Source: Roridomyces roridus (lineage: Eukaryota > Basidiomycota > Agaricomycetes > Agaricales > Mycenaceae). From it: 64,000 nt of DNA. A program made the translations under genes and the position numbers. Positions 46,521-58,613 of the stretch are shown one piece after another; the stretch's first letter is position 1, and every line of letters starts with the position of its first letter. Location: assembly GCA_029378245.1 (NCBI GenBank), contig JARKIF010000025.1, forward strand, positions 620,001 through 684,000. Direction: 5' to 3'. The notes beneath the pieces are model-generated. The model was not told the DNA's origin and made no database searches. It worked only from the letters and a program-made list of their open reading frames with translations.

Positions 46521-47002
46521 AAATATTCCCGTGACCTTTAGGTAAGGGTTTCTATATAGCGAGCAGGTTTTGACAGCTCTGGCAGTAAACTCCTGCAATT
46601 CAGCACTTTTGACTCAGCACATATTTTTTTTGGCAGTTGCCGAGGAACGGCATGAAGCACTGCATTTGAGTGACCAAATTCGTATAGAGTAAGGACAAGG
46701 GTGTTTCTCCTACTGCTACCATCTCTTTGCTACATTTGACCAACGGGCTCTCACATTGTTCTGACATTCATTCCGTGCATCCCGTCTGATTTCTGGAATC
46801 TCAAGCTCAGAAACCCGCACAAAACACCTTGACAAGGATGCGGGCCCGGGGGCACAATTTTCAAAAGCCAGCAAAGCCAGCAAGTACCAGTTATCCTGGG
46901 GCGCGCAACCGACGAAGCACGCAGGAAGAGCGGGAATCGCTGGTGTCAACGAATCTGCTTTCTCGGTCTGCTTTCTCGGAGATGCTCTTTCAAGACTATA
47001 TG
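46521..47002. other. intergenic
   Basis: No gene or named repeat. The 98-codon minus frame at 46716-47012 has no motif. Confidence 0.3.
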
Positions 47003-48121
47003 TATGGCACATATAGTGTACAATAATTCAGATGAAAAAACACACACCTCAGAAAAAAAAAACACACCTCAAAAATGAATTTGGGGCGTAGAAAAACACA
47101 CACCTCAAAAACTGACACATGCTCGGTACATGGCAAAAAAAATGCACCCAGTGTCTGGGCAGAAAATGTGCACACCTCCAGCTGGTGGAAAACACACACA
47201 CATGTTGAAGACTTCCAAGAACTGAACAGGTAAAGTCTTTGAGAAATATCCAGTGGGCAGCATGCCGCAACAACTTGGGCAATCTGGGAACTGGTTACCT
47301 ATCAGGCATTGCGCCAAGCCGCTTCACGGGTCGGCCATGATCCCAAAATGGCCATTTCAAATTCCTTTTTTGTATATCAGCCAGGCTTCTCTCAAGCGCC
47401 AATCTCCCATCTTTTCTTCCACGGCTCCCATCACCCTCGATGATGTCGGCGCTTGCAGATGAGCCAGAAAATCCTCCAGCGGCTCTATGAGTGCCAGAAG
47501 AAGGACCTCTAGACCTGCAAGGGTCTCGGAAGTGGTATGGGGATCATGAAGATTTGAGAGAATGGTTCGAATTGCACTGAGCTGGTGCAGATAGCATTCC
47601 ACGGAAGCTGGTTCAGCACAAGTTCAGCATTGGGAAGGGAATCAACCACAAATTGGGCCCCCTGATTGATGCGGTGGCCTCCATGAAGAAGTTGTGGATA
47701 TGATGGCCGTTGCTCATGATGGTTCGGGGGAAATATATTTTTGGCACATCAGCAGGTATTTTGATGAAACTGATGCGCCCGAGATCGCATCTCTTGGCAT
47801 TATCACCCAGTGTGATGCGGCTTTCCTTTGGTTCCTGCTACGGAAGACATGTACTTTTCTGGTGGGGTTGAAAAATGCGAACCAGGGTGGTTTTTTTTTT
47901 TTTTTTTTTTGTAGGGCTCTGATTTATGTTTTGTGTGATTTTATATCACCACAACCGAGGTGTGTTGTTTTTTTTGGGTCAGATTTTCAATGTGCGTGTT
48001 TTAATTTCAATTGATAGCAGGTTGTGTCATTTTTTGCCGAAAGTCCCTCAAGTTGTGTCGTTTTTGGTGTTTTTCACTGAGCTGTGTCACTTTTTATTTA
48101 TTGTACACTATATGTGCCATA
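47003..48121. mobile_element. TIR element with perfect 24 bp ends, 1.1 kb
   Basis: The ends TATGGCACATATAGTGTACA.. (47003-47026) and its exact complement (48098-48121) match 24 of 24. TATATG flanks both sides (46997-47002 and 48122-48127), a likely 6 bp duplication. Inside each end is a strand-biased array: ACACACCTC words with A runs at 47037-47200, and TGTGTC words with T runs (up to T20) at 47890-48095. These look like subterminal binding repeats. The middle has short protein-like pieces on the minus strand (47602-47357, LLALIEPLEDFLAHLQAP) that may be a captured or leftover gene. No transposase. Confidence 0.85.
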
Positions 48122-48127
48122 TATATG

Positions 48128-50477
48128 TCCTCTTGACGACAACGAACTTGTACTTGCCTCGCATTCTCACCCAACACTCCAAGGCTCAAGACGAGCCTCC
48201 TGCGAGTATCTCAAATCGATATCTCGTTGGCCACTCAGGTATGCTGAAACCGTCGAAGGATAGGGAGCCGGCGGACGCAAAGAAATCTCAATGAAGACCA
48301 ATGTACAGGTATTTTTCAACCAGCAACCAGTCTTCGCCGCCGCGCCTCCTTCAGCTGCCATAATGCATGAGGGGTTCTCGGTGGTGGGAAGGGTTCGAAA
48401 TGCCGGAGCCCGGGCCCCTCATATCCATGCGCCGGAAGCGCCTCGGTGAGCGGGAGATGCTCGAAATAGTCAAGTTGGCAAGTCTGTCAGTTTCTTTTAT
48501 TCGAGCTCGGATCGACGCACGTACCTCTCGCGTCGTTGTACCCCACCCGTTCCATTCTGTCTGCTCGGTGAGCGTTTTGTGTTACATCATGATAAATGCA
48601 GACCTGAATTGTACTTACTACTAGTAATATCCGTCCTTCTGCGACGTATCAGCCTCCAAGTTGTATGTGCGTGCCTTCGTCCCGGAGGATTTGCCAAATA
48701 CTTAGGTTGCCTACTAGTCCCCTGTGAGTTCTTGCATATGACCGCTCGGAATGCTTTTAACGTGCATGCTTTAGCTTCAACAAGTTTACAACCACATACT
48801 TCCGTGCGGGATTATGCTCTGTTTATCTGCACCTCTCCGACATCATAGTAAATCATGTGTGAAAACTCAAGTCGCAACATTACCAATGTCCTCTGTAGTG
48901 CATGTCTTTGTGCTTCATTCTTCCCGAGTAGGTCCATATGCCTTCTCAGGCCGTAGCTACAGTTTCTTGACAGTTTCAATAGATTTTGCCTGACTGGCTC
49001 GATGAATGAGAACACTCTGGGCTGGATGGATGGGCGCCCGGCGGTCCCGCATTACTCGACTCTGCCTGAATTGTATAACAAGCCACATATAACAAGCAAA
49101 TAGAATCTGCCTCCAATATTGAACAGTTCAATCAACACCGAGGCTCCAGTGGTCACGGGCCATGCCGCTCGTCGGCCCTACCAGCTTATCACAGAAAAGG
49201 AAAATCCCTGCATTCCCTCATGGACAACCCTGGAGTCGAAGTGTTGTCCCACATTTCGGCTTCTTGTGAGTGGGAGATGAACGCCGGTGCCACAGGGTGT
49301 CGATTCTGGTTGGCTCGTCCATAGTTGAATCTCGTGACTATTACTAAATTTAATCGCGTCGATTGAACGGCCCGCGGGCCGGTACTCGAAGGTTAAGCGG
49401 TGTCTGTCAATCAGGTGTCTTGGCCTGGGACTCGAGGCGCTTAGTGGCATTCAATTGGTTGTGGAAAGGGGGTGGGGATGAGGAACACCAGGGAACACCA
49501 CTCCTTGATGCGCGGAGCGAGTGTGGCTGGCGTGTACAGACTGTCAAATGTTGGGGAAAAAAGAACGACGCGTGTTGTTGGATGGATGCTTCCTTACTTG
49601 ACTTACAAACGCGGATGTTACAGCAAGCGCGGGTTGTGGGGATATGAGAAGCCGCCGAGCTTAGTTTCTGCTTTTTTTGAATTCCGGCCCTGCATGGACT
49701 GCGGGTATCATTGGGGGATTCAGAATTGGAACAGATGTGAGCAAGATGTGAGCCCACAGCGTCGAATGCCCATGGTAGACCAGCGTGGGTGTACACCAGA
49801 GCATCAAATTACAGCAATATACGCGCCGCGTAGATTACCCGTACGCGGCTTGTAAATTGCCCCTTGCTCGGAAGTTTTAAGCTAAGTGTGCAGATTGCGC
49901 CATCGTCGACGAGGGCGTAGGATCGGGACACCGGATAAGGGCCGTAGATTGGGTTGTTGTGAGAACAGAGACTGGGGATATCTATCGGGTGCTTCGCTCC
50001 GGAGGCAGCGGCAGGCAGCGGCCCATCACCTCGAGGCGGCTCGCTAAGGAGGAAGAGCTGGGCTCAGGGCATGTCGCAGATCGTCTCGAAGGCAGGTTGG
50101 CAATTCGCTTTCTGATTCATGAAAAGCATGAGGACGTATTGATCCCGATGGCTCCCCACCCACAGCCGAATGAAAAGGCGTAATATGAGTCGGGACTGCG
50201 GGAGGCAGCGAGGGCGGGACTGCGGCGCAGGTTGAGGACTGCGTACGGGAGTCTACTTGTGCATAGACTGGCCTCGAGGGAGTGTACAGACGAGAATTGG
50301 GGGAGCAACGTGGGTCAGTTGTGCCTAGAAGCCTTGCCCTTATTGGGCTTTGATTTGGGCTATAAGTCATCACTCGACGTGATTTCTCCGCCGTTTCCTT
50401 GTCTCCGTCTCTGTCCCTTCTGCGTTGGCCTCGTTGCCAGCTGCAGTTCTAACGACTATCCAAACCTCCTGTCCTGA
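48128..50477. other. gene-poor stretch
   Basis: No gene can be supported over 2.3 kb; open frames up to about 130 codons have no motif and often overlap on both strands. It contains the 39 bp repeat at 49151-49189, shared with 25233-25271, with looser similarity before it. The last 300 bases should hold the GATA gene promoter; a pyrimidine-rich tract (50375-50475) precedes its start. Confidence 0.35.
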
Positions 50478-53400
50478 ATGCCCTCTATCCTCAACCTCAA
50501 ATTCAAAGTACGTAGCCGCTCATGCGCCCACGGACAGTGGCTGACTTTTTTCCGTCTTTTTTCCTACTTTCCTCCTCGTCCTCGCACTCTCCAGGGCAAC
50601 AAGTCCTTCGTTGCGTTCAGCAACCTCAATGACACCGAGGCGCTGACCCAGACCTGGAAGGTCCGCGTCCATTCACTCCCTTTGTCACCACACAGCACCT
50701 CTGACTCTGAACTCGTATAGGTCTGCACCAAGGTCGCGAGCTACCTCGAGCAGGGCCAGCGCCTCGAAAACCTGTCCTGGCGGTTCGCCGTTTTTCCCCG
50801 CTCCATTGCGCTGTCGGCGCTGACTCCCTCCCTCCTCCGTGTACGGCAGACTATGGCACTTACAAAACCTGATGGTCGATACGGACAATGCAAAGTCCAA
50901 ACGCGAGTTCAAGAAGCTTTCGCGCTGCATGGGCGATAAACTCGACAAGGAGAAGGGGCGGTGAGTTTTTTTCTTCTTTTTTTTTTTTTCGTCCATCCGT
51001 TCTTTGTCATGCGGCGCGTTCCTCGCTTTGCTCCACCCGAGTCGCCGCAGTATGCTCATGTGCCCGCAGGAGCATCGAAGAGCTGTCTGTCCCCGACTTC
51101 AAGCGCAATCCCTCCTCCGACCTCCTCCGGCAACGCGCCGAAGAAAAGGAGCGTACTCGCGAGGCCAACACCCATGCTACTGGCCACACCCTCCAGCGTA
51201 TGCAGTTCACCTTCGCCGCCCCTGGTGCGGCAGGCGACGCCCAGCCCACTACTGGCTCGGTCAGCACCTTTGCCACCAGCACTGCTCCCGCTCCTGCTGC
51301 TCCTTCCTCGACCACCACCACCACCAACACCAACACGAAGCGCAAGCGTCCTACAGGCACTGATCCTGACGCCCACACCCAGGCTCTCCGTCTGCCTACG
51401 CTCTTCAATTCGTCTTTTGGTCCTTCAGCCCTCCTCGCACCCCAGCCCACCTTTGCTCCCCGTATGGACTACGGCGAGGCGCACGCCGCGCGTGCCTACA
51501 ACAACGACAACAACAGCATGCGCGTGGCACGCCCCACGATTGAGATGGAGCTGGACGAGCTGCTCAACGCGACGGACGAGGTGGACACGGGCGGGGAGGC
51601 TGATATGGAGTTGGAGGACGGGGAGGGCGAGGAGGACATGAACCTCGACGTTCCCAAGCAGGACGCCCCGTTCGTCTCGTGGGCGCGTTGGGACGAGATC
51701 ATGCGCGGTGGCACCTTCCCTCAGCCCGTCAATAACAACAACAACAACAATCCCGCCTTTTCCTTTGCCCACGCCCACAACGACCACAGCAGCAGTGCTA
51801 GCAGCAGCGCTGGCTACGAGCCCCCGCTCACGCTCGACCCCAATGCGGCGTTTAGCGTCAACTTTTCACACGAGTCCTCGAAGAACGGCAGGTTCTTTGG
51901 CGAGGATGAGGGGCAGTCGTCTGCGTCGATCCCCGTCCCAGCAGCCTCCTCCCAAACCCACTCGGTCTCTGCCCCCGTCAACGCCAACGCCAATGCCAAT
52001 CCGAGCACCCCTCGCGCGAGTTTCCTCGTGTACCCGGGCCTCTCTGGTGTGGACGACTACGTCGAGCCTCCCGAGGTGGAGAGTTCTTCTGACGGCGGGG
52101 ATGATAGTGCCGACGAGGACTTTGTTAGTCCGTTCTTTGGGCGTGGGGCTGGTGGTGCTGGTGGGCGGAAACGTGCTTCTGGTTCGGGGCAGGCGCATCA
52201 TCAGAGGAAGGGCGGCAAGGCGGGTGGTGGTAAGGCGAGGAGGAGGCCTGTTTTGAGCGTCAAGGTGCCTGGCTCGAGCGGCGGTGAGAGGGCTGCTGAG
52301 AGGAGTGCAGGAGGGGCGGGGAGGAGCAAGGCGATGAGACCGCCTAGTGCGGTTCCTGGTCATGGGTCGCGTGGGAGTGCTAGTGCTGGTGCTGCTGTTG
52401 GAGGAGGAGGGCAGGCGGCTGTTGTGCTTGGTGCTCCGAATGGTGGGGGGAGTGCGAATACGGCGCCTGGTGGTGTCAAGGCCGAGTGTAGCAATTGCGG
52501 GGCGACCCATACCCCACTTTGGCGCCGGGGCTTGAATGACGAGCTCAATTGCAATGCCTGCGGGCTTTATTGCAAGTTGGTCAGTGTTTTCGTTCTGCTT
52601 CTTCTACTTGTATATTGACTGATCCCATTCAGCACAAGCGACCTCGCCCCAAGACGATGCGCAACACGGCTGGCGGAGGTGAAGGCCGCGGGCAGTCAGC
52701 GCGTTCGGAGACTGTCGACGTTATGGGTACGCACCCCATATCTACGTCGATGGTCCACGCTAATAGCCTCGCAGCCCAATGCTACAACTGCCACACCACC
52801 GCGACGCCCTTGTGGCGCAAGGACGACGAGGGCAAGACCGTCTGCAATGCGTAAGTGTCTGTTATATCCCTAGAATTCAAGCTGATGTCGCTTTGCAGGT
52901 GCGGGCTTTACTACAAGCTCCATGGCGCGCCACGGCCCATCTCGATGAAGAGCGACGTGATTCGCAAGCGCTCGCGTCACGACGTGCGTCGTGGCGGCGC
53001 CTCTGTCCCCGAGACGCCCACTGCGAGCCCGGGTGTCAGCCGTCGTGCCTCTCCCGCCCCTGGCGCGTCGAGCTCTTCCGCGTCGGGTGGCTGCGCCTCG
53101 CCCATCCTCGCTCCCGACAGCAGTACCACCGGTCCCTTCACCACTAGCTCCGAGCTCTCTGGTGCCATCGGCCCCGTCAACAAGCCGTACCACTACTCGT
53201 ACCAGGAGCCGTACCCCGACGCGTTGCCGTTCAGCAACATTGACGTCCGGAGCGAGCTTGACGTTGCGCGTGCCAACAAGCGCCGGCGGATGAGCGTGGA
53301 CTCTGCGAGCGAGCCGCCTTCGAGTGCGGTGAGCTTTGGATCTGCGTACCAGGATGGGTATACAAGTGCTGGGAGCCAGTTCTCCATGGAGTTTCCCTTC

Positions 53401-53709
53401 AGCCGGTACCCTGCTTTGGAGAACGGCAACGGCGGCAATGGTGGAGGCGCGTTTTGGCACCCGCCAATGCTCGTGCAGGGCGACAAGGGTAACCAGCACG
53501 AGGATGCGCCGATGGATTACCTGCACCCGCCGATGGCGTTCCATCAGCAGCAGGAGGAGGATAACCTCAACAATTACTTTGAGGGCCTCATGCAGCAGGG
53601 GAGGATTCACCCGCCGATGTTGCCTGGCGCGGACGAGTATGGGATCGTCCATCCGCCGATGATGATTCACGAGGACTTTTATGACTCGAGTGGCAATATG
53701 CGCTTCTAG
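50478..53709 (+). CDS. GATA-type transcription factor with AreA-like N-terminus and two zinc fingers
   Basis: A nuclear regulator of the fungal GATA class. Eight exons (50478-50507, 50595-50660, 50721-50782, 50850-50960, 51070-52579, 52633-52726, 52775-52850, 52899-53709) join to exactly 920 codons. The N-terminus matches the AreA/Gat1-type conserved domain (DUF1752): NLNDTEALTQTWK, RLENLSWRLWHLQNL. Residues about 140-620 are Asn/Ser/Gly-rich with an acidic patch. Finger 1 is CSNCGATHTPLWRR..CNACGLYCKLHKRPRP, finger 2 CYNCHTTATPLWRK..CNACGLYYKLHG; both are C-x2-C-x18-C-x2-C, split by introns and about 45 residues apart. The tail has four HPPM repeats. AreA factors usually have one finger, iron-repressing GATA factors two, so nitrogen or iron control cannot be decided. 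Expect binding to GATA sites. Confidence 0.9.
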
Positions 53710-54600
53710 ATGCGAGCCTTTGCTGTTATCGTCGTCGAGCGGGCTCTCGACCCCACACTCCCTCCCTCCCCTCCCGCCGCACGTTTACGACCGACATGAG
53801 ATACGACACGCACGATTATGACTGACTGCATCGTCCATCATCATTCCATCAACAACAACAACATACAACAACCAGCATCGCATATTGTCTTATTCATTGC
53901 ATGGGTCCGCTTGCATCGCTCGAGCGCGATGTACTTATTTATTGTTTCCTCCCACTCCTCCTCCCCCCCTCCCTCCCTCTTACCTAGATGCTCTCAACAC
54001 ATCGCCTCCTCCGCCGCCGTCGCACTTCTCTGCTGCGCGCTTGTACTCTCTTTCTGTCCTTTTTTGCCATCTCTCATACTCTCATATCTCAAACTCAATC
54101 AACGCCCACAATACAGTACATACATACATACATACAACGATCCCGCTCGCTACCGTGTTTCTTGCTCGTTTCCGTGTCCGTGTCCGTGTCCGTGTACTGT
54201 AGTATTATCTTTGTTTGTTTGTTGTACCTACGAAGGAGAAGAAGAGAACGCGAAGGGCTTGCGCGTTTCAAGCCCCTGAATAAATTTTATTTGTGTTTTG
54301 TCTGTATCGTTTTGGTGGACTTTGAACTGGGAGTTCTCGGGTTTCATAGGGAGGAGGAGGAAGAGCTGAGGAGGGATATGAGTCACGCGATCGTTTCTCT
54401 TTCTCTTTCTCTTCTGCCATCATGACGAGAGGAGATCCTGAATATCCCTCGACAACTCTGAGCCCTTTCACACCAGAGCCAGAGCTCCCGAATTTCGACC
54501 ACGTCGAGCCATACACTCTGGTTTCCAAGCCTCCCCTGAGCCCTCATGGGATGGCGACACGGCCAGCTCGAGTCAATCTGCGTCGTCCCTTCGCTCAAGG
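53710..54600. other. GATA gene 3' region with simple repeats
   Basis: Pyrimidine-rich downstream DNA with a TACA repeat (54117-54135) and a TCCGTG repeat (54170-54195). Open frames here are low-complexity and not called. Confidence 0.45.
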
Positions 54601-54690
54601 TACTGAATCGTTCTGAATCTCTGGCAGTCTGCGAAAGTCCTGGTTCGACTCCAGGTGGGCGTCTCATCAACCTCCTCTTTTTTAGACCCC
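54560..54690 (+). ncRNA. tRNA-like Pol III-type module 5
   Basis: Box B GGTTCGACTCC at 54642-54652 in a stem CCTGG..CCAGG, with a T6 run near 54679-54684. No matching 5' acceptor strand was found. Confidence 0.4.
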
Positions 54691-54769
54691 AGTCGCTCAA
54701 GATGTCCATTCCACCTCGGCAGCGACTGCGCAGATGACACGCCAATCTAGAAGCATGAATGCAATGATA

Positions 54770-54895
54770 CAGGCAAGTCCTCGACGCATGTGGTGTGCAC
54801 CTGCTGTTATTTCTGTTCTCGAGAAGTACCTTGCAGTTGCAAGCACATCCTGGTTCGATTCCAGACCCGGCCCTTAGGTAAGGAGCTATGACGTT
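54770..54895 (+). ncRNA. tRNA-like Pol III-type module 6
   Basis: Box B GGTTCGATTCC at 54852-54862; the 75 bases before it match the module at 44707-44830 on the other strand (GACGCATGTGG.GTGCACCTGCTGTT). A T4 run lies at about 54896. Confidence 0.45.
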
Positions 54896-55129
54896 ATTTT
54901 CTTCTTCTTCAACTTGTGTGCAACATTCTCACTTTTCTTCCTTCAGCGGACTTGCCTCGTGGAGATCTAATAGAAATTCGCAGGTTGCCAGTGGGCGGAC
55001 TCACCGCGTCGGTACAACCTCTGACCGCTACAGATGCTACTCGCGGGAAATCCTCGTTGTTTAGTTAAAATCCAGGTGCGATTCAGGATTATTTCCTCGC
55101 TCTTATCTTGACTACGGAAATAGATGGAA

Positions 55130-55250
55130 GGAGCCTCGAAAATGGCACGCACCTGCTAATTGCATATCAAGAACTGATGAAATGCACTGTGGACGGCTGG
55201 TTCGATTCCAGGCGGGGTAATCTTGAAGTAATGATACCTCTTTACTCTCT
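55130..55250 (+). ncRNA. tRNA-like Pol III-type module 7
   Basis: Box B GGTTCGATTCC at 55199-55209 with a 3' CAGGCGGGGT end like module 4. There is only a T3 run downstream, so it may be inactive. Upstream text (TGGCACGCACCTGCTAATT) resembles modules 4 and 6. Confidence 0.35.
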
Positions 55251-56099
55251 TCAAAGAGTCAATCAAACGAACTCTTGAGTGGGAATTGACCGTGGCAGCA
55301 GAACCACATTATTAATCTCACCCTGACTTCTGTCCAACTCGTCCTCCAACTCGTCTTCGGTCTCCTCGTCATTATTCAAAAATACGACCGACAGGTGAGT
55401 GAATCACAACTTGGAATGCGTACCACAAACCAAGCCCTTTCCGCTTTCTGAGCCTCGGACTCGGCCTCTCCTGCGCCCTCTAGTTTCGCCGACATTAATC
55501 CATCTGAATCGGGTTGTACGCCGTTGAGGGAATGACAGTTCCAGATTGTATACAAAACGAGGATCGCGGTGAAATGTCGGGAATCCTGTACAACACTGTG
55601 CTGTCGATTTCTATTGAAGAACGCGACGAACGTGAGCCCGAATCTACAGCTGCTGCAATGTGGCAAACGTGTTGGAAGCAACGAGGCGAATGAATTGCAG
55701 TCTGCATCGCATTTTGCTTCTCCCTGGAGGTTCGACGTCGACCCTCGGGATTTGTGGGGTGTTCTGTTCTTTATGTAGGTCCGATACCAGTTCAAGTCAT
55801 AGGAAACATATGGTATATGCGCCTTAATCCTGGCAAGCTTCAACTTTGATCAATGTGCTGAACAGTCGCATCGTCGATCCTTTTTGATGTCCGCCGCCTC
55901 TGCGTTTGAGGATTCTGAACTTTTCAACTCGGGTGGGATTCTAGTTCGTAAGACATGTTTCCCGCCCATACATCTAGACCCGTGAGCACCAAATATCAGC
56001 AAGGCCTCGACGCATGCGGTATGCCACTGCTTTTATATATCTGAATTCTGCCAACAAGAATAGTGGGCAACGTCGAGGCATTTCCAGAATGATATCTGA
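55251..56099. other. intergenic
   Basis: No gene is supported. The motif GACGCATGCGGTATGCCACTG near 55999 resembles the upstream half of modules 4 and 6 but lacks a box B after it. Confidence 0.3.
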
Positions 56100-56728
56100 C
56101 CTGCAACGTAAAGGCAGTTCTTTCAACGATCGGCGCTCGGGCGTGTCGTGTGCGTTCTCATCCAAAAGCCTGACAGTGAGAAAGCGGGCCGCCGACGGAT
56201 ATTCCTCTTTGTGCCCCAGGCTAAGTCAGGACGACATGGGAAAGAAGATGGGAACAGTGAGAGACCATGACTCACCACAGAAATGAAGGCGCCCGTTGGA
56301 TTGGTGCAAGATGCTGCCGCGACGTGTTGTTCACGAGACCCCAGCACTGTCGCAAAGCTTTTGCTCACCCCACCCCCACCCGCCCTCCCAGTCACTCAAG
56401 CGCCTCGAAGTTCTGAGTTCTCGGAATTAGATTCGGCTTCTCGAATCTCAAAGCACAGGGTTGTTGCATAGTCCCACGCGCGGTCCACGGCGTTCGAAGT
56501 GGGTACTGGCGTGGTCGGGATCGTTCGTGGTGGTGTTTGCGAATCGCGAAGGCCGCCGCCAAGCGATGGACAAGGCCGTCCTGGTCCGTGCAGTGGGACG
56601 GTGCACTGGTGATCGTCGGTTGGACGGGTTCCGCGTCGGGACGACGAAGCGGCGGATCACCGATCATCTCGCGTAACGGCACCGACGATAAGATTGCAGG
56701 GTGATCGATTTACAAGCACAAAATTCAA
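56100..56728 (+). repeat. dispersed repeat R2, copy 2
   Basis: Matches R2 copy 1 inverted (43075-43640), about 75% by eye, and ends GGCACCGACGATAAGATTGC at 56678-56697, the same junction as in copy 3 (60733-60752). It directly abuts the truncated F-box copy D. Confidence 0.7.
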
Positions 56729-58253
56729 CGACACAATCGCCGGGTGCTCGGAAATGCTGTATCAAATCCAACTCTGGAAGACTGGCCTTGTATGCGGGTA
56801 CCCAGGTTCAATGCCAGCGGCGGACAAGCTGCAAGCACTCGCCAAGTATCGGCGTGCCTGGCAAACACTTGACTGGACGTCGAAGCGTGTGGTCGATCTT
56901 CCGGCTTCAGGCAGAGCCCGTGCGCTCGTTGCTGGGATTTTTGCGCTTCAGGAGGACCTTTCAAATATCTACACCCTCTCGCTGCAAGAGAGTCCCCGTC
57001 CCTGTTATACGAAGCACGCACTTGACCTCAAACCCGGTGCAAAGGTGCGCTGGACGATGGACCCGACCCAGGATCTTCTGGCCGTTTTCTACCGCTCAGA
57101 GCAGGCTTTAACTTTGGCCTTGCGAACTCTGTCGACGAATCAACCCCATCCGATGGCTTGCCGTCCGACTATTAGTATTACAGTGGATGCCCTCGCCGAG
57201 GACGAACCGGTGACGATCCACATCGCCGATGACGTAGTCGGGGTCGCCTTTCGCAACCCAGGTAGCATTTGCATCTGGAATTGGCGCACAGGTGCATTCC
57301 TTGCGGTCGGTAAAATCCAGCGTAAACCGCAGACCCTCTACTGATAGATTCTCATGCCCTAGGAGGTTTCTCAGTCGGATACGGACGAACCTGACTTTCA
57401 GTTCCTGTCCCCGCGCGTTTTCGTTATTGCAGAGGATCTTGGATGGATCGAGATCTACCTCATCACACCTGCGAAGGCCGCCGACTCGGAAGGCGCAGTT
57501 TGTGTCGCGGTGTTGCGATTCCCGGACCTGGCGTGCCCGGATGAGGATGATCCGACTGGAACGTGGCCCTGGTCGCCAACGGCCTTGGCCATTCATAGTG
57601 GGCCGTTGTCCCCACACCCCATACAAGGGTCTTTCTCCCCCATAAACGAAAACCGCATCTACCTCTTCCTATCCCGACTCGAGTCTCCCGGAGGGGAAGT
57701 TCGTTATATGCGACTAATTACTCATCACACCACGTTGATTGAGTATGTTTCCCAGTACGTGCGGGAAGAGCGAACGAAGTACATCCATTTGGACTGGGAG
57801 GACTGCGGTCCACGGAATACGAGGATTCTGGAAGGAAACGAGTTCGACTGGCTTGCGTAAATCCCCTCAGTGTTCTCGGTGTTTCGGAACTGACGCCTTG
57901 CAGGAATGCCCATGGCGAACGCGTTGTGCTACTCGGCGTCGGGGAGGATCAACCTCAATTGCAAGTTCTCGACTTTGGCGTGATTCCAAAGGATCTGGAG
58001 GAAGACGAGTCGGATACCTTGATTCTGGAGCCGACCACTATCCACACACCGTTTCATGAGCCCGTCACGACGTACCTGCCCTTCCGTCGCACACTTCTAG
58101 CCAAGGGCCACTATTTTGATACGCTCCTGATTGATCAGGATCACATTGTCGTTGCGGACTCGAAGAACTTGAATGAGGTGCGTCTTTGTTTGCTCACCCG
58201 AGTCGTTGGTTGAATTGTTCTAGACGGGCAAAATGACTGTCTTCAAATTTTGA
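56729..58253 (+). pseudogene. F-box family, copy D (F-box exon missing)
   Basis: The family body is complete and in frame, but the F-box exon and the first 8 codons of exon 2 are replaced by repeat R2. Coding similarity begins at 56729 (DTIAGCSEMLYQIQLWKTG). Exons 56729-57305, 57363-57856, 57904-58177 and 58224-58253 keep all phases. Motifs: MDPTQDLLAVFY, CIWNWRTGAFLAVG, LDWEDCGPRNTRIL, TTYLPFRRTLL, and the 30-base last exon ending MTVFKF. There are no internal stops. It could still be expressed from a chance ATG (56693) as a protein lacking the F-box. Called pseudogene because the defining domain and native promoter are gone. Copy E follows 360 bases downstream in the same direction. Confidence 0.75.
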
Positions 58254-58613
58254 CCGCGAGCGCGTCCGATCGTATGGTCATGTTGTTTGTCCCAATGCGG
58301 GCGGTGTAGACAAATTCTCGCATCTTGTTCCCCACCGGCCTCCATCTCTTGCCACGCAACGGAGGGCGCGCCATCGGCCTCGTCAAGGGATGTTATTTGC
58401 CAGATTTTTTGTCTTTGCAGGAAGATCTGAACGAACTGGATGTATACCAACAATTACAAAGCTGCAGTTGCAACGTCAAAGACACTACATGTCTGCTCGC
58501 GGGCGCCCATGCCCATATCAGTTGAACGATATGATCAGATGAACGAGTGGCGATCCGCTGTCGCCAATCACCATCATTTTATGATCCGTGCACTCTTGCT
58601 TCCCGCCCTCACC
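58254..58613. other. spacer between F-box copies D and E
   Basis: No gene; probably the promoter of copy E. Directly before the start, AATCACCATCATTTTATGATCC resembles the sequence before the starts of copies A-C (CGCCCTCATCATGA type). Confidence 0.4.

Noticed and set aside
52870..53670. 266-codon minus-strand frame over the GATA gene 3' exon
   Set aside because: Antisense shadow of a well-supported exon with zinc finger and HPPM repeats.
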